A DNA stretch of 16,217 nt, taken from contig JAJTBM010000026.1 in the NCBI GenBank assembly GCA_021286885.1, positions 1-16,217 on the forward strand. Reading direction: 5' to 3'. The position numbers and the translations under genes are program-made. Shown here piece after piece: positions 6,019 to 13,385 of the stretch. This DNA is from Rhodocyclales bacterium (GTDB lineage: Bacteria; Pseudomonadota; Gammaproteobacteria; Burkholderiales; Rhodocyclaceae). The notes under the pieces are model-generated. The model was not told the origin of the DNA, did no database searches, and saw only the letters and a list, made by a program, of their open reading frames with translations. Position 1 is the first letter of the stretch, and the number at the start of each line of letters is the position of its first letter.

Positions 6019-6840
6019 TCAGATCGACGAGATCAAGGCTTGGGTGGGTTGGCCGTGTCCCGCCGTCGGTTTATCGGGGGGCTGGGCCTCAGTCTGCTGG
6101 GGGCGCCGGTTTGGGCCTGCATGGGAGGCGGGGATGGGCCCGCTGCGCGCTTGCCCCTGCGCCAGTGGGTGCCTTATCTGGAGTCTACGGCCCATTGGCC
6201 GGTGGAGCTGGATGTGACCATAGGCACGGTGCTCGGGTTTCTGGTGCCGGCCCAGGCTCAGGTTCAAATCACGTCTTTGGCCAAGGGCTCCATGGAGCCG
6301 GTGGAACTGGTGGAACCCCAGACCGTGGAGCGGGTTGCCCGCCATCCGGGCTTCGTCCCCGAGCCCCTGGCGCTGAAGCTGGAGGGCGCACGTTATCGCT
6401 GGGTGTATGTGTATGCCCGCAGCTATGGCAAGAGCCAGATCCGCTTGAGCGTGCCCAAGGGCTGGAGCCATGTGCTGACCCTGGGCAATGTGTACGCCTC
6501 TGCCGAGCAGAACGTGGGCCGGGCGCCCCTGGCCTTGCGCCTGGAGGCCGAGGCCGAAGCCGAAGCGCCGCCCCTCATCCGGGTGGATGCCTACGACAAT
6601 ATTTTGCTGAGTGTGCCGGGCCAGGTGACCCAGGGCTGGCAGCTGGAGGGGGAGAGCGGTTTGCGCATCGCCCGCATCGAAGCCCAGGAAGTGCCCTACG
6701 GCGACCCGGAGCGGGTGCAGTTGCTGCTCCAGAACAATCGCTCCCCGCGCTCGGGGCGGGTGAAGGTGCTGCGCGGCAGCGCGAGCGACCGGCAGGTGTT
6801 CAGCTTTCAGCTGGAGGCGATGCCGACGGCCAAGTGCTGA
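5983..6840 (+). CDS. Exported hypothetical protein with Tat-type signal
   Basis: A 285-residue protein of unknown function. Residues 1-18 are a polar tract of MDQ/IDQ repeats. They are followed by SRRRFI at 26-31, a twin-arginine motif, then a hydrophobic stretch to VWAC at 43-46. The cysteine at 46 could be a lipobox residue (V-W-A-C is a loose match), so this may be a Tat-exported lipoprotein. The rest is rich in beta-type segments (PVELDVTIGTVLGFLVP, a LALKLEGARYRWVYVYAR region, ILLSVPGQVTQGW) and suggests a beta-sandwich without recognisable active-site residues. Residues about 191-196 are an EAEAEA tract. A strong Shine-Dalgarno sequence supports the start. The 3' end overlaps the convergent gene at 6800-7714 by 41 bases. 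The composition is chromosomal. Confidence 0.75.
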   Translation: MDQMDQIDQMDQSDRRDQGLGGLAVSRRRFIGGLGLSLLGAPVWACMGGGDGPAARLPLRQWVPYLESTAHWPVELDVTIGTVLGFLVPAQAQVQITSLAKGSMEPVELVEPQTVERVARHPGFVPEPLALKLEGARYRWVYVYARSYGKSQIRLSVPKGWSHVLTLGNVYASAEQNVGRAPLALRLEAEAEAEAPPLIRVDAYDNILLSVPGQVTQGWQLEGESGLRIARIEAQEVPYGDPERVQLLLQNNRSPRSGRVKVLRGSASDRQVFSFQLEAMPTAKC

Positions 6841-7714
6841 GGGCCCCCGGGCCCGCCAGCAGGGCCAGCAGTACCGGCCATTCGAGCCAGGCGTGGAGCC
6901 CGGAGGCGACCGCGTAGAGGCGCCGGCTGGCGCTGAAGTCCCACACAAACCCCAGCCCCAGTGCCGCGCTGAGGCCCAGCACCACCCATTGCCAGGAACC
7001 GCCGCGCCAGCCCGCACACCCGGCGGGGAGCAGGCGCAGTACGGCGTAGTAGTGCAGGCATTGGGCCAGCACCAGGGCCGGAAAGGCGCCTGCCGGCAGG
7101 GGCGCCCAGTGGTGTTCGAGCCAGCCCAGTTCGGCGGGGGCCAGGGGGCCGGGCGTGGCCGAGGGCGTGCCGGGGATCAGGAGCAGCCCCAGGGGGAGCA
7201 GGAACAGGCGGCGCACATGGCGCCGGGCGTCGGGGCTGTCGAGCCCGGCAGCCAGCCCCAGGGGCGTGAAGTTGTGGGCCACCGAGAGCAGGATCACCAG
7301 CCCCACCGCCCATTGGGGATCGGGGCTGAGGAGGGCGGCCAGGGGCAGGGCTGCGGCGAGTAGCGGGAGGGCCAGCAGGGCAGGGCGGGCGGCGTGCGAG
7401 CGCATCAACAGCAGGCCCAGGCCGAGCAGGATCAGCAGGCTGAACAGGTCGGCAGCCACTGCGCCCAGGGCATCCAGCCCGCCCAGTGCGAACCCCAGGC
7501 GCCCGCCCATCTGGAGCAGCAGGGCGGCGCCCAGCCCTACCCCCAGCCCCCGGGGCAGGCGCAGGGCGCCCCGCTGCTGGAGCCAGGCCAGTTCCCAGCC
7601 CACATGGGGCAGGCCACAGCAGGCCAGGGCGACCAGATAAAGGGCGAGGGGCTGCCACCAGGCCAGCCCGGCCAGCAGCAGGGGAATGCCCCAGGGGCGC
7701 AGGGCCGCGGGCAT
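6800..7714 (-). CDS. Polytopic membrane protein with intramembrane histidines
   Basis: A 304-residue, very hydrophobic protein with about eight to nine membrane helices. The start at 7714 overlaps the stop of the upstream gene by one base (TGATG); an upstream extension to 7831 would run across that gene. Four histidines sit in or next to helices: CGLPHVGWEL near the N-terminus, SVAHNFTPLG in the middle, QCLHYYAVLRLLP and GLHAWLEWP toward the end. Repeated membrane histidines of this kind recall the Brp/Blh carotene dioxygenase superfamily, whose histidines bind iron. The canonical Brp/Blh motifs are not clearly present, so this is only a suggestion. It is the last gene of a three-gene minus-strand set, and its 3' end overlaps the convergent gene by 41 bases. 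A metal-binding membrane enzyme is possible. Confidence 0.72.
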   Translation of the reverse strand: MPAALRPWGIPLLLAGLAWWQPLALYLVALACCGLPHVGWELAWLQQRGALRLPRGLGVGLGAALLLQMGGRLGFALGGLDALGAVAADLFSLLILLGLGLLLMRSHAARPALLALPLLAAALPLAALLSPDPQWAVGLVILLSVAHNFTPLGLAAGLDSPDARRHVRRLFLLPLGLLLIPGTPSATPGPLAPAELGWLEHHWAPLPAGAFPALVLAQCLHYYAVLRLLPAGCAGWRGGSWQWVVLGLSAALGLGFVWDFSASRRLYAVASGLHAWLEWPVLLALLAGPGALSTWPSASPPAES

Positions 7715-8040
7715 CACAGGGCGTAGCGCCCGAGCAGGGCGGAGCAGCCATTGGCCGCCAGGGAGAGCCCGGCTGCCCGGTGCCAGGAGAGGCCCATCAG
7801 GTGTTTCAGCACCAGGGTTTCGACCCCCCACACGGCGGCTTCGATGGCGTACCAGGCCTGGGCATAGGTGCCGGGCTCCACCGTCAGGGCCAGATGCCAG
7901 GCGATGGGGTGGGTGAGGGCCGAGGCGCTGAGGCCGGCCAGGCTGGCGCGCCAGGGGGCCACCCGCCAGTGCCAGCCCCAGGCGAGCACGATGGGCATTT
8001 CAAACAGCAGGGTCCAGGCAAAGGCTTCGGTTTGGCTCAT
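7714..8040 (-). CDS. Small 4-TM membrane protein
   Basis: A 108-residue protein with four predicted membrane helices, function unknown. Polar residues inside the helices stand out: E14 in the first, T43-H44-P45 in the second, E67 and E74 in the third, N97 and S100 in the fourth. A (T/N)HP motif with two glutamates and an N-x-x-S near the end is a pattern I associate with a widespread family of uncharacterised small membrane proteins, but I cannot name it. The gene begins 12 bases after the stop of the upstream gene and ends in a one-base overlap (TGATG) with the histidine-bearing membrane protein. This strongly suggests translational coupling and joint function. No clear Shine-Dalgarno sequence is seen. 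Confidence 0.75.
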   Translation of the reverse strand: MSQTEAFAWTLLFEMPIVLAWGWHWRVAPWRASLAGLSASALTHPIAWHLALTVEPGTYAQAWYAIEAAVWGVETLVLKHLMGLSWHRAAGLSLAANGCSALLGRYAL

Positions 8041-8052
8041 GGCGTCATGGTG

Positions 8053-8412
8053 TCAGGGGCTGGGCGCGTCCAGCCAGCGCAGTTCTATCCTGACCGGGCT
8101 GCGAAACTGGAGGGCTTGGCCAAACTTGGTGATGGTGAGGCAGGCCTCGGCCTCGCCCGCCCATGCGGGGGCGCCGCCATCCACAAAGGCCAGCACCTCG
8201 GCGTGCAGTTCCAGCCAGGTGGATTCGTCCAGGTCGGTGATGCGCACCCGCAGGCGTAAGTCAGCCTCGGTGCACAAGGGGCCGTCGTGCAGCCACAGGT
8301 CGGTGTCGGGGTGAAAGCAGCGGGCATGGAGACGCCCGCTTGCCAAGGCCCGGAGCAGGCGTTCCCGGGGCGGCAGGGGGCGAGGGCGGAATGGCCAGAG
8401 GGCGCGCAGCAT
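8053..8412 (-). CDS. Hypothetical soluble protein
   Basis: A 119-residue protein of unknown function. It opens with a basic, proline-rich segment (MLRALWPFRPRPLPPRERLL) and has an acidic, beta-rich middle and end (LRLRVRITDLDESTWLELHA, LTITKFGQALQF). The frame stays open to an ATG at 8538, adding 42 residues. I prefer 8412 because the extension is less GC-biased, reads like non-coding DNA, overlaps a plausible promoter for the plus-strand gene, and would leave only two bases between divergent starts. Neither start has a good Shine-Dalgarno sequence. It is the first gene of the three-gene minus-strand set with the two membrane proteins and might be a cytosolic partner. The coding nature is likely; the start is uncertain. 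Confidence 0.6.
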   Translation of the reverse strand: MLRALWPFRPRPLPPRERLLRALASGRLHARCFHPDTDLWLHDGPLCTEADLRLRVRITDLDESTWLELHAEVLAFVDGGAPAWAGEAEACLTITKFGQALQFRSPVRIELRWLDAPSP

Positions 8413-8466
8413 GGGGTAGATCAGGTGCAGATGGGTTAAGTCACAGGCCAGGGCGCATTTTATCCC

Positions 8467-8496
8467 TTGGCAGCGTTTGTAATCCCCTTCTAAGAT
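8467..8496 (+). promoter_or_regulatory. Putative sigma-70 promoter for the SLOG/patatin operon
   Basis: TTGGCA (8467-8472, five of six matches to the -35 consensus) and TAAGAT (8491-8496, four of six to the -10) are 18 bases apart. They lie 44 bases before the ATG at 8541 in a locally less GC-rich stretch. This is a by-eye match, so it is moderate evidence only. Confidence 0.45.
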
Positions 8497-8540
8497 GCCC
8501 AGGCAGCGCCCTTTTTCTGCCCTTGTCCATTGATCCATCC

Positions 8541-10550
8541 ATGAAACTTCATGCCTTTGTAGCGATGCCCTTTGGCGTTAAACCGGATGCCCAGGGCAAT
8601 CCAATTGATTTTAATCGGGTATATGCCATGCTCATCAAGCCTGCGCTGGAAGAGGCGGGGCTGGAGGTGTTCCGGGCCGATGAGGAGCAGCGGGCGGGCG
8701 ATATCCGGGCCGACATGTTCCAAGAGTTGCTGATGGCCGATCTGGTGCTGGCCGATCTGTCGGTGGACAATCCGAACGTCTGGTACGAGCTGGGGGTGCG
8801 CCACGCCCTGCGGGCCCGGGGGGTGATCCTGATCCAGAGCGGGCGCGACAAGCAGCCCTTCGACATCTACACCGACCGCAAGCTGCGCTACCGGCTCAAG
8901 GACGGCAAGCCCGATCCCGCCTTTCTGAAAGAAGACCGAAAATTGATCGCCGATATGGCCCGGGCCACCCTTCGGGCTTGGCACGGGCGCAAGGTGAGCC
9001 CCGTGTATGCGCTCTTGCCCAATCTGGAGGAGCCTGACTGGAAGCGGCTGCGCTCGGGGGATGCCCGGGAGTTCTGGGAGCGGCACGATGAGTGGAGCGC
9101 CCGGATTGAGCGGGCGCGGGATGAGGACAGGCCTGGGGATGTGCTGGTGCTGGCAGATGAGGCACCGGTCACTGCGCTACGGGTGGAGGCCCGTTTGAGC
9201 GCAGGGGAGGCATTGCGTCAGGGGCAGCATTTTGACTTCGCGCTGGAGCAGTTTGATCAGGCGCTGGCTTTCGATCCGCTGAATGCGTTTGCACTACGTC
9301 AGAAGGGGATCTGTCTGCAGCGCCTGGGGCGGGTCAGTGAGGCACGGGATCTGTACCGCAAGCAATTGCGCCAAGATCCGGATGATGCGGAAGCCTGGAG
9401 CTTGCTGGGCCGTCTGGCCAAGGATTCCTGGACTGCTGCGTGGCGCTTGCCCGGTAGTAGCCCGGAACAGATGCGCGCCGATGCCGCTTATGAAGACGCC
9501 TTGCTGCGGGAGTCCATCGAGTGTTACCTGACTGCTTTCCGCAAGGCGCCGTCTCATTTCTATTCTGGAATCAATGCGCTGACCCTGATTCACCTGTACC
9601 AGCACCTGAAGGGTGAGGATCGGCGTTTTCATGCTTTGGCGCCCCAGGTGGCTGGAGGGGTGCGCTGGTCTGCAAGCAGCGAGCGCCGCTTGGAGCAGCG
9701 TTTCTGGGCTGCTGCAACGCTGGGTGATCTGGCTGTACTTGCGGGTGATCCGGAGGATGTGAGGCAGGCGTACAAAGAGGCCATTGTGCATGCAACCGGC
9801 GATTGGTTTGCGCTGGATTCAGTCCAGTCCCAGCTCCGGCTGCTGGCTGATCTGGGCTTTCATCCCGCAAACGTGCAGGCGGGCATGGAAACGTTCGAGC
9901 GGGCGATGCGTCGCCTGCGTCCGCCCGAGAAAGCTTGGCAGCCCCAGCGGGTTTTTCTGTTCTCCGGTCACATGATGGATGCTGCCCGGCGCCGGGACCC
10001 CCGCTTCCCGCCGGCTATGGAGGCTTCGGCAGCCGCGGCCATTGGGGCAGCGCTTGATGCTCAGAGCGCGGGGCCCGATGATCTGGCCATCACCCAGGGT
10101 GCGGCTGGGGGAGATCTGCTGTTTGCGGAGGCCTGTATTGCGAGGGGGGTGCGGGTGCAGCTGATGCTGCCTTTGGCTGAGCCTGAGTTCATCGAGGTTT
10201 CGATCCTGGCGTCCATGAATGGGGCCGAGTGGCGTAAGCGCTTCCTGGCTCTGCGGGATCATCCCTTGTGTTTGCCCCCGTGCATCATGCCCAAAGCCCT
10301 GGGGCCTTTGCCCCGGGATCATGAGGGGCGCTCTGCGGTGAATCCCTTCGTCCGCTGCAATTTGTGGATGCTTTACACGAGTCTGGCCCTGGGCGTGCAG
10401 CGTACCCGGTTCATCTGTTTCTGGAACGGGGCCCGGGGTGATGGCCCAGGCGGAACCGATCACATGTACCGGGAGGTCAAGCGCCGTACCGGGCAGGTGA
10501 CCTGGATCGACTCCCGTACCCTGCTGGCAGCCTTGCCCCCGGCGCCCTAG
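8541..10550 (+). CDS. Three-domain protein: NDT/TIR-like, TPR (DUF4071-like), SLOG-like
   Basis: A 669-residue cytoplasmic protein, probably a nucleotide-signalling or sensing component. Residues 1-125 resemble the nucleoside 2-deoxyribosyltransferase/TIR-like fold: a FVAMPFG strand, ADLVLADLS, then DNPNVWYELGVRHAL, where E83 sits where such enzymes have a catalytic glutamate. Residues 140-465 look like the DUF4071 (TRAFs-binding) region, with TPR units near 215-300 (EALRQGQHFDFALEQFDQAL, ALRQKGICLQRLGRVSEARD). Residues 468-669 form a Rossmann-like domain with FLFSGHMMD and G520-A-A-G-G-D525 followed by LLFAEACIARGV, similar to SLOG nucleotide-binding domains. The start at 8541 gives a family-typical N-terminus (MKLHAFVAMPFG); the frame is open to 8340 but antisense to another gene. 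No clear Shine-Dalgarno sequence is present. A patatin gene follows after 49 bases. Domain calls are from motifs; activity is inferred. Confidence 0.85.
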   Translation: MKLHAFVAMPFGVKPDAQGNPIDFNRVYAMLIKPALEEAGLEVFRADEEQRAGDIRADMFQELLMADLVLADLSVDNPNVWYELGVRHALRARGVILIQSGRDKQPFDIYTDRKLRYRLKDGKPDPAFLKEDRKLIADMARATLRAWHGRKVSPVYALLPNLEEPDWKRLRSGDAREFWERHDEWSARIERARDEDRPGDVLVLADEAPVTALRVEARLSAGEALRQGQHFDFALEQFDQALAFDPLNAFALRQKGICLQRLGRVSEARDLYRKQLRQDPDDAEAWSLLGRLAKDSWTAAWRLPGSSPEQMRADAAYEDALLRESIECYLTAFRKAPSHFYSGINALTLIHLYQHLKGEDRRFHALAPQVAGGVRWSASSERRLEQRFWAAATLGDLAVLAGDPEDVRQAYKEAIVHATGDWFALDSVQSQLRLLADLGFHPANVQAGMETFERAMRRLRPPEKAWQPQRVFLFSGHMMDAARRRDPRFPPAMEASAAAAIGAALDAQSAGPDDLAITQGAAGGDLLFAEACIARGVRVQLMLPLAEPEFIEVSILASMNGAEWRKRFLALRDHPLCLPPCIMPKALGPLPRDHEGRSAVNPFVRCNLWMLYTSLALGVQRTRFICFWNGARGDGPGGTDHMYREVKRRTGQVTWIDSRTLLAALPPAP

Positions 10551-10586
10551 ACCACCCGAGCGCGCTTTCCCCGAACACTCAAGCCC

Positions 10587-10591
10587 AAGGA
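10587..10591 (+). promoter_or_regulatory. Ribosome binding site for the patatin gene
   Basis: AAGGA lies eight bases before the ATG at 10600, in the short 49-base spacer after the SLOG-protein gene. No terminator is seen in this spacer, which fits co-transcription. Confidence 0.7.
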
Positions 10592-10599
10592 AACACCCC

Positions 10600-11742
10600 A
10601 TGAATGCTACTGTTGCAAACCGTATCAAAGCCCCCGGCCCCAAAAAAATCCTGGCCTGTGATGGAGGCGGTATCCGTGGCCTGATGAGCGTCGAGATTCT
10701 GGCCAAGCTGGAAGCCGATCTGCGGGTCCGGCTCGGCAAGCCTAATCTGGTGCTGGCCGACTGGTTTGATTTCGTGTGTGGTACGAGTACCGGAGCGATC
10801 ATCGCCACCTGCATTTCGGCGGGGATGAGCGTCGATCAGATTCGCCAGTTCTACCTGGACAGCGGCAAGCAGATGTTTGAAAAGGCCTCCTTGCTCAAGC
10901 GTCTCCAGTACAAATACGAAGACGAGCCCCTGGCCCTCAAGCTGAAGGAGGCTCTAGGGGCTGCATCCACTCTGGGGAGCGACACGCTTCGTACGGTGTT
11001 GATGGTGGTATTGCGGAATGCCACGACGGATTCCCCTTGGCCTCTCAGCAATAATCCGTTTGCCCGTTACAACCAGCCGGAGCGGGGCGATTGCAATCTG
11101 CGCTTGCCCCTGTGGCAGTTGGTGCGGGCCAGCACGGCGGCGCCCACTTACTTTCCACCCGAGGTGGTGACCCTTGGCAAGGCGCCCAACGCCTACAGCT
11201 TCGTGTTTGTGGATGGTGGCGTGACCACCTACAACAACCCCGCCTTCCTGGCCTTTGAAATGGCTACGGCGGCGCCTTATGCGATGAACTGGGCCACGGG
11301 GGAGGACAAGCTGCTGATCGTGTCGGTGGGCACCGGCAACGCCGCCGATGCCCGACCGGATCTGCGTCCGTCTCAGATGAACCTGATCGACAGCGCCTCC
11401 CGGATTCCCGGAGCGCTGATGAACGCGGCGACTGCCGGTTGGGACATGGCCTGCCGGGTGCTGGGGGATTGCCGCTTCGGGCCGGGTATCGACCGGGAGT
11501 TTGGCACCATGATGCGGGCGCCAGGGGATGCGCCCAACTTTACCGGCACCAAGCAGTTTGCCTATGTGCGCTACGACGCCGATCTGAGCCAGGAGGGGCT
11601 GAACGCCCTGGGGCTGGGCGCCATCCAGGCGGCTGATGTGCAGATGCTGGATTCGGTGGATCACATTCCCCAGATCCGTCAGGTGGGCCAGACCTATGCG
11701 GCCCGCCATGTGGATCTGGCCCATCTGCGCGGCTTTGTCTGA
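10600..11742 (+). CDS. Patatin-like phospholipase
   Basis: A 380-residue lipid acyl hydrolase of the patatin family, resembling the COG3621 and CapV-type groups. All catalytic parts are visible: the oxyanion motif D21-GGGIRG (22-27), the nucleophile elbow G61-T-S63-T-G65, and the dyad aspartate in D205-G-G. S63 and D205 would form the Ser-Asp dyad. The C-terminal part (MLDSVDHIPQIRQVGQTYA) is typical of this bacterial subfamily. There is no signal peptide or membrane segment, so it would act on the inner membrane from the cytoplasm. It lies 49 bases behind the NDT/TPR/SLOG gene with a good ribosome binding site, so the two are probably one operon. In CBASS, patatins of this kind are membrane-degrading effectors, but no CD-NTase is present here. 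The enzyme class is firm; the defence role is inferred from context. Confidence 0.93.
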   Translation: MNATVANRIKAPGPKKILACDGGGIRGLMSVEILAKLEADLRVRLGKPNLVLADWFDFVCGTSTGAIIATCISAGMSVDQIRQFYLDSGKQMFEKASLLKRLQYKYEDEPLALKLKEALGAASTLGSDTLRTVLMVVLRNATTDSPWPLSNNPFARYNQPERGDCNLRLPLWQLVRASTAAPTYFPPEVVTLGKAPNAYSFVFVDGGVTTYNNPAFLAFEMATAAPYAMNWATGEDKLLIVSVGTGNAADARPDLRPSQMNLIDSASRIPGALMNAATAGWDMACRVLGDCRFGPGIDREFGTMMRAPGDAPNFTGTKQFAYVRYDADLSQEGLNALGLGAIQAADVQMLDSVDHIPQIRQVGQTYAARHVDLAHLRGFV

Positions 11743-11762
11743 AGCGCGCCTGGCCCTTGAAC

Positions 11763-11780
11763 CCGGCCCTTCGGGGCCGG
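11763..11780. terminator. UUCG-loop hairpin between convergent patatin and rng genes
   Basis: Perfect 7-bp arms CCGGCCC and GGGCCGG close on a TTCG tetraloop, one of the most stable RNA loops. The element ends one base before the minus-strand rng stop codon and lies 20 bases after the patatin stop. A short TTT follows on the plus strand. It probably ends plus-strand transcription and may also serve the rng operon. Confidence 0.75.
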
Positions 11781-11781
11781 T

Positions 11782-13236
11782 TTAGAGCAGCACGATGTCG
11801 AACTGCTCCTGGCCGTAGCTGGTTTCCGGGTGGAGCGAGATGGTGCGGTCGATGAAGTCCGATAGCATCCCGATGTTGTGGGCCTCCTCGTCCAGGAACA
11901 GGTCTACCACCTGGGGGGCGGCCAGAATCCGAAATTCCCGGGCGTTGAACATGCGTGCCTCCCGCAGCAGCTCCCGCATGATCTCGTAGGCCACTGTGCG
12001 GGTGGTCTTGATGTGGCCCCGGCCCGCGCAGGTGGGGCAGGATTCACAGAGCAGGTGGGCGAGGGATTCCCGGGTGCGCTTGCGCGTCATTTCCACCAGG
12101 CCCAAGGTGGTGAAGCCATTCACCGTCATCTTGGTGTGATCCCGGGACAGGGCCTTGCGGAACTCGTCGAGTACCGAGCTGCGGTGCTCGTGGCTTTCCA
12201 TGTCGATGAAATCGACGATGATGATGCCGCCCAGGTTGCGCAGGCGCAGCTGGCGCGCAATGGCCTGGGCTGCTTCCAGATTGGTCTTGAAGATGGTGTC
12301 GTCGAAGTTGCGGGCGCCCACAAAGCCGCCGGTGTTCACGTCGATGGTGGTCATCGCCTCGGTCTGGTCGATGATCAGATAACCGCCGGATTTCAGCTCC
12401 ACCCGGCGTGCCAGGGCTTTTTCAATTTCGCTCTCGACCATGTAGAGGTCAAACAACGGGCGGCTGCCGGTGTAGTGCTCGAGCAGGGGGGCCACCTGGG
12501 GCATGAACTCCTGGGCGAAGCTGCTCATCTTCTGGAAGTTTTCGCGGGAGTCCACCACGATGCGGCCGGTGGCCTGGGTCACGAAGTCGCGCAGCACCCG
12601 GTGGCCCAGATTCAGGTCTTCGTACAGCAGGGTGGGGGGATGGGCGCCCACACTGCGGCTCTTGATTTCGGCCCAGGTCTTGCGCAGGTAGGCGATGTCG
12701 GCGGCGAGTTCTTCGTCGCTGGCCTTTTCGGCCATGGTGCGCACGATGTAGCCGCCGGTTTCATCCTTGGGCAACAGCCGGCTCACCCGCTCGCGCAGGG
12801 CCTCGCGCCCGGCTTCGTCGCCAATGCGCTGGGAAATCCCGATGTGCTTATCCTGGGGCAGATACACCAGCATCCGGCCCGCGATGGAGATCTGGGTGGA
12901 CAGTCGCGCACCCTTGGTGCCCAGGGGATCTTTGAGCACCTGAACCATCAGGTTCTGGCCCTCGGCCAGCACCCGTTCAATGGGACGGTTGCCTTCTCCC
13001 TGGTGGCGATCCGACCAGATGTCGGCCACGTGCAAAAACGCGGTACGCTCCAGCCCCACGTCCATGAAGGCGGATTGCATCCCGGGCAGCACGCGCACCA
13101 CGCGGCCCAGGTAGATGTTGCCCACGATGCCCCGGTTGGTGGCCCGCTCCACGTGCACTTCCTGCACGGTGCCCTGTTGCATCAGGGCGACGCGGGTTTC
13201 CTGGGGGGTGAAATTGATCAGGTACTCTTCAGACAT
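11782..13236 (-). CDS. rng: Ribonuclease G
   Basis: An endoribonuclease of the RNase E/G family. It matures the 5' end of 16S rRNA and takes part in mRNA decay. At 484 residues it is of RNase G length and lacks the long RNase E scaffold tail. The N-terminus (MSEEYLINFTPQETRVALM) is typical. An S1-type RNA-binding domain covers about residues 38-125 (GNIYLGRVVRVLPGMQSAF). The metal-binding aspartates D299 (TTIDVNTGGF) and D342 (IIIVDFIDM) are 43 apart, as in Escherichia coli RNase E (303 and 346). The zinc-link C400-P-T-C403 is intact, preceded by an extra C397. It is the last gene of the nadD-rsfS-rlmH-maf-rng series and is separated from maf by 149 bases without a visible terminator, so it may also have its own promoter. 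No strong Shine-Dalgarno sequence is seen. Confidence 0.97.
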   Translation of the reverse strand: MSEEYLINFTPQETRVALMQQGTVQEVHVERATNRGIVGNIYLGRVVRVLPGMQSAFMDVGLERTAFLHVADIWSDRHQGEGNRPIERVLAEGQNLMVQVLKDPLGTKGARLSTQISIAGRMLVYLPQDKHIGISQRIGDEAGREALRERVSRLLPKDETGGYIVRTMAEKASDEELAADIAYLRKTWAEIKSRSVGAHPPTLLYEDLNLGHRVLRDFVTQATGRIVVDSRENFQKMSSFAQEFMPQVAPLLEHYTGSRPLFDLYMVESEIEKALARRVELKSGGYLIIDQTEAMTTIDVNTGGFVGARNFDDTIFKTNLEAAQAIARQLRLRNLGGIIIVDFIDMESHEHRSSVLDEFRKALSRDHTKMTVNGFTTLGLVEMTRKRTRESLAHLLCESCPTCAGRGHIKTTRTVAYEIMRELLREARMFNAREFRILAAPQVVDLFLDEEAHNIGMLSDFIDRTISLHPETSYGQEQFDIVLL

Positions 13237-13385
13237 GGCGGCTCGGCGTGCAAACGGAGATGGGCGATGCCCTGGTGTCGCAGGTCATCGCCGATCGCCG
13301 CTTGGCCGGCGCGGGTGGCACGGCTGGGCCGTGCGCGTGTTTTGGGTCTCCTCACAGGTGGGCGGCGGGCGCTGCCGCCGTCCGG

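Noticed and set aside
7486..8259. Long plus-strand open frame rich in Gly, Pro and Gln
   Set aside because: It overlaps three better-supported minus-strand genes and has shadow-frame composition. It has no start signal and no recognisable domain.
9819..10814. 331-codon minus-strand frame across the SLOG and patatin genes
   Set aside because: It covers two clear protein families on the other strand and shows no conserved motif of its own.
8541..11742. Calling the SLOG/patatin pair a standard CBASS operon
   Set aside because: No CD-NTase (nucleotidyltransferase motif), Cap2 or Cap3 gene is present on either side within the window, so only the effector type resembles CBASS.
13361..13379. GGCGGC...GCCGCC inverted repeat in the maf-rng gap as a terminator
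   Set aside because: Six-base GC arms are common by chance in this composition, no T run follows, and ending transcription here would cut rng off from its usual operon.
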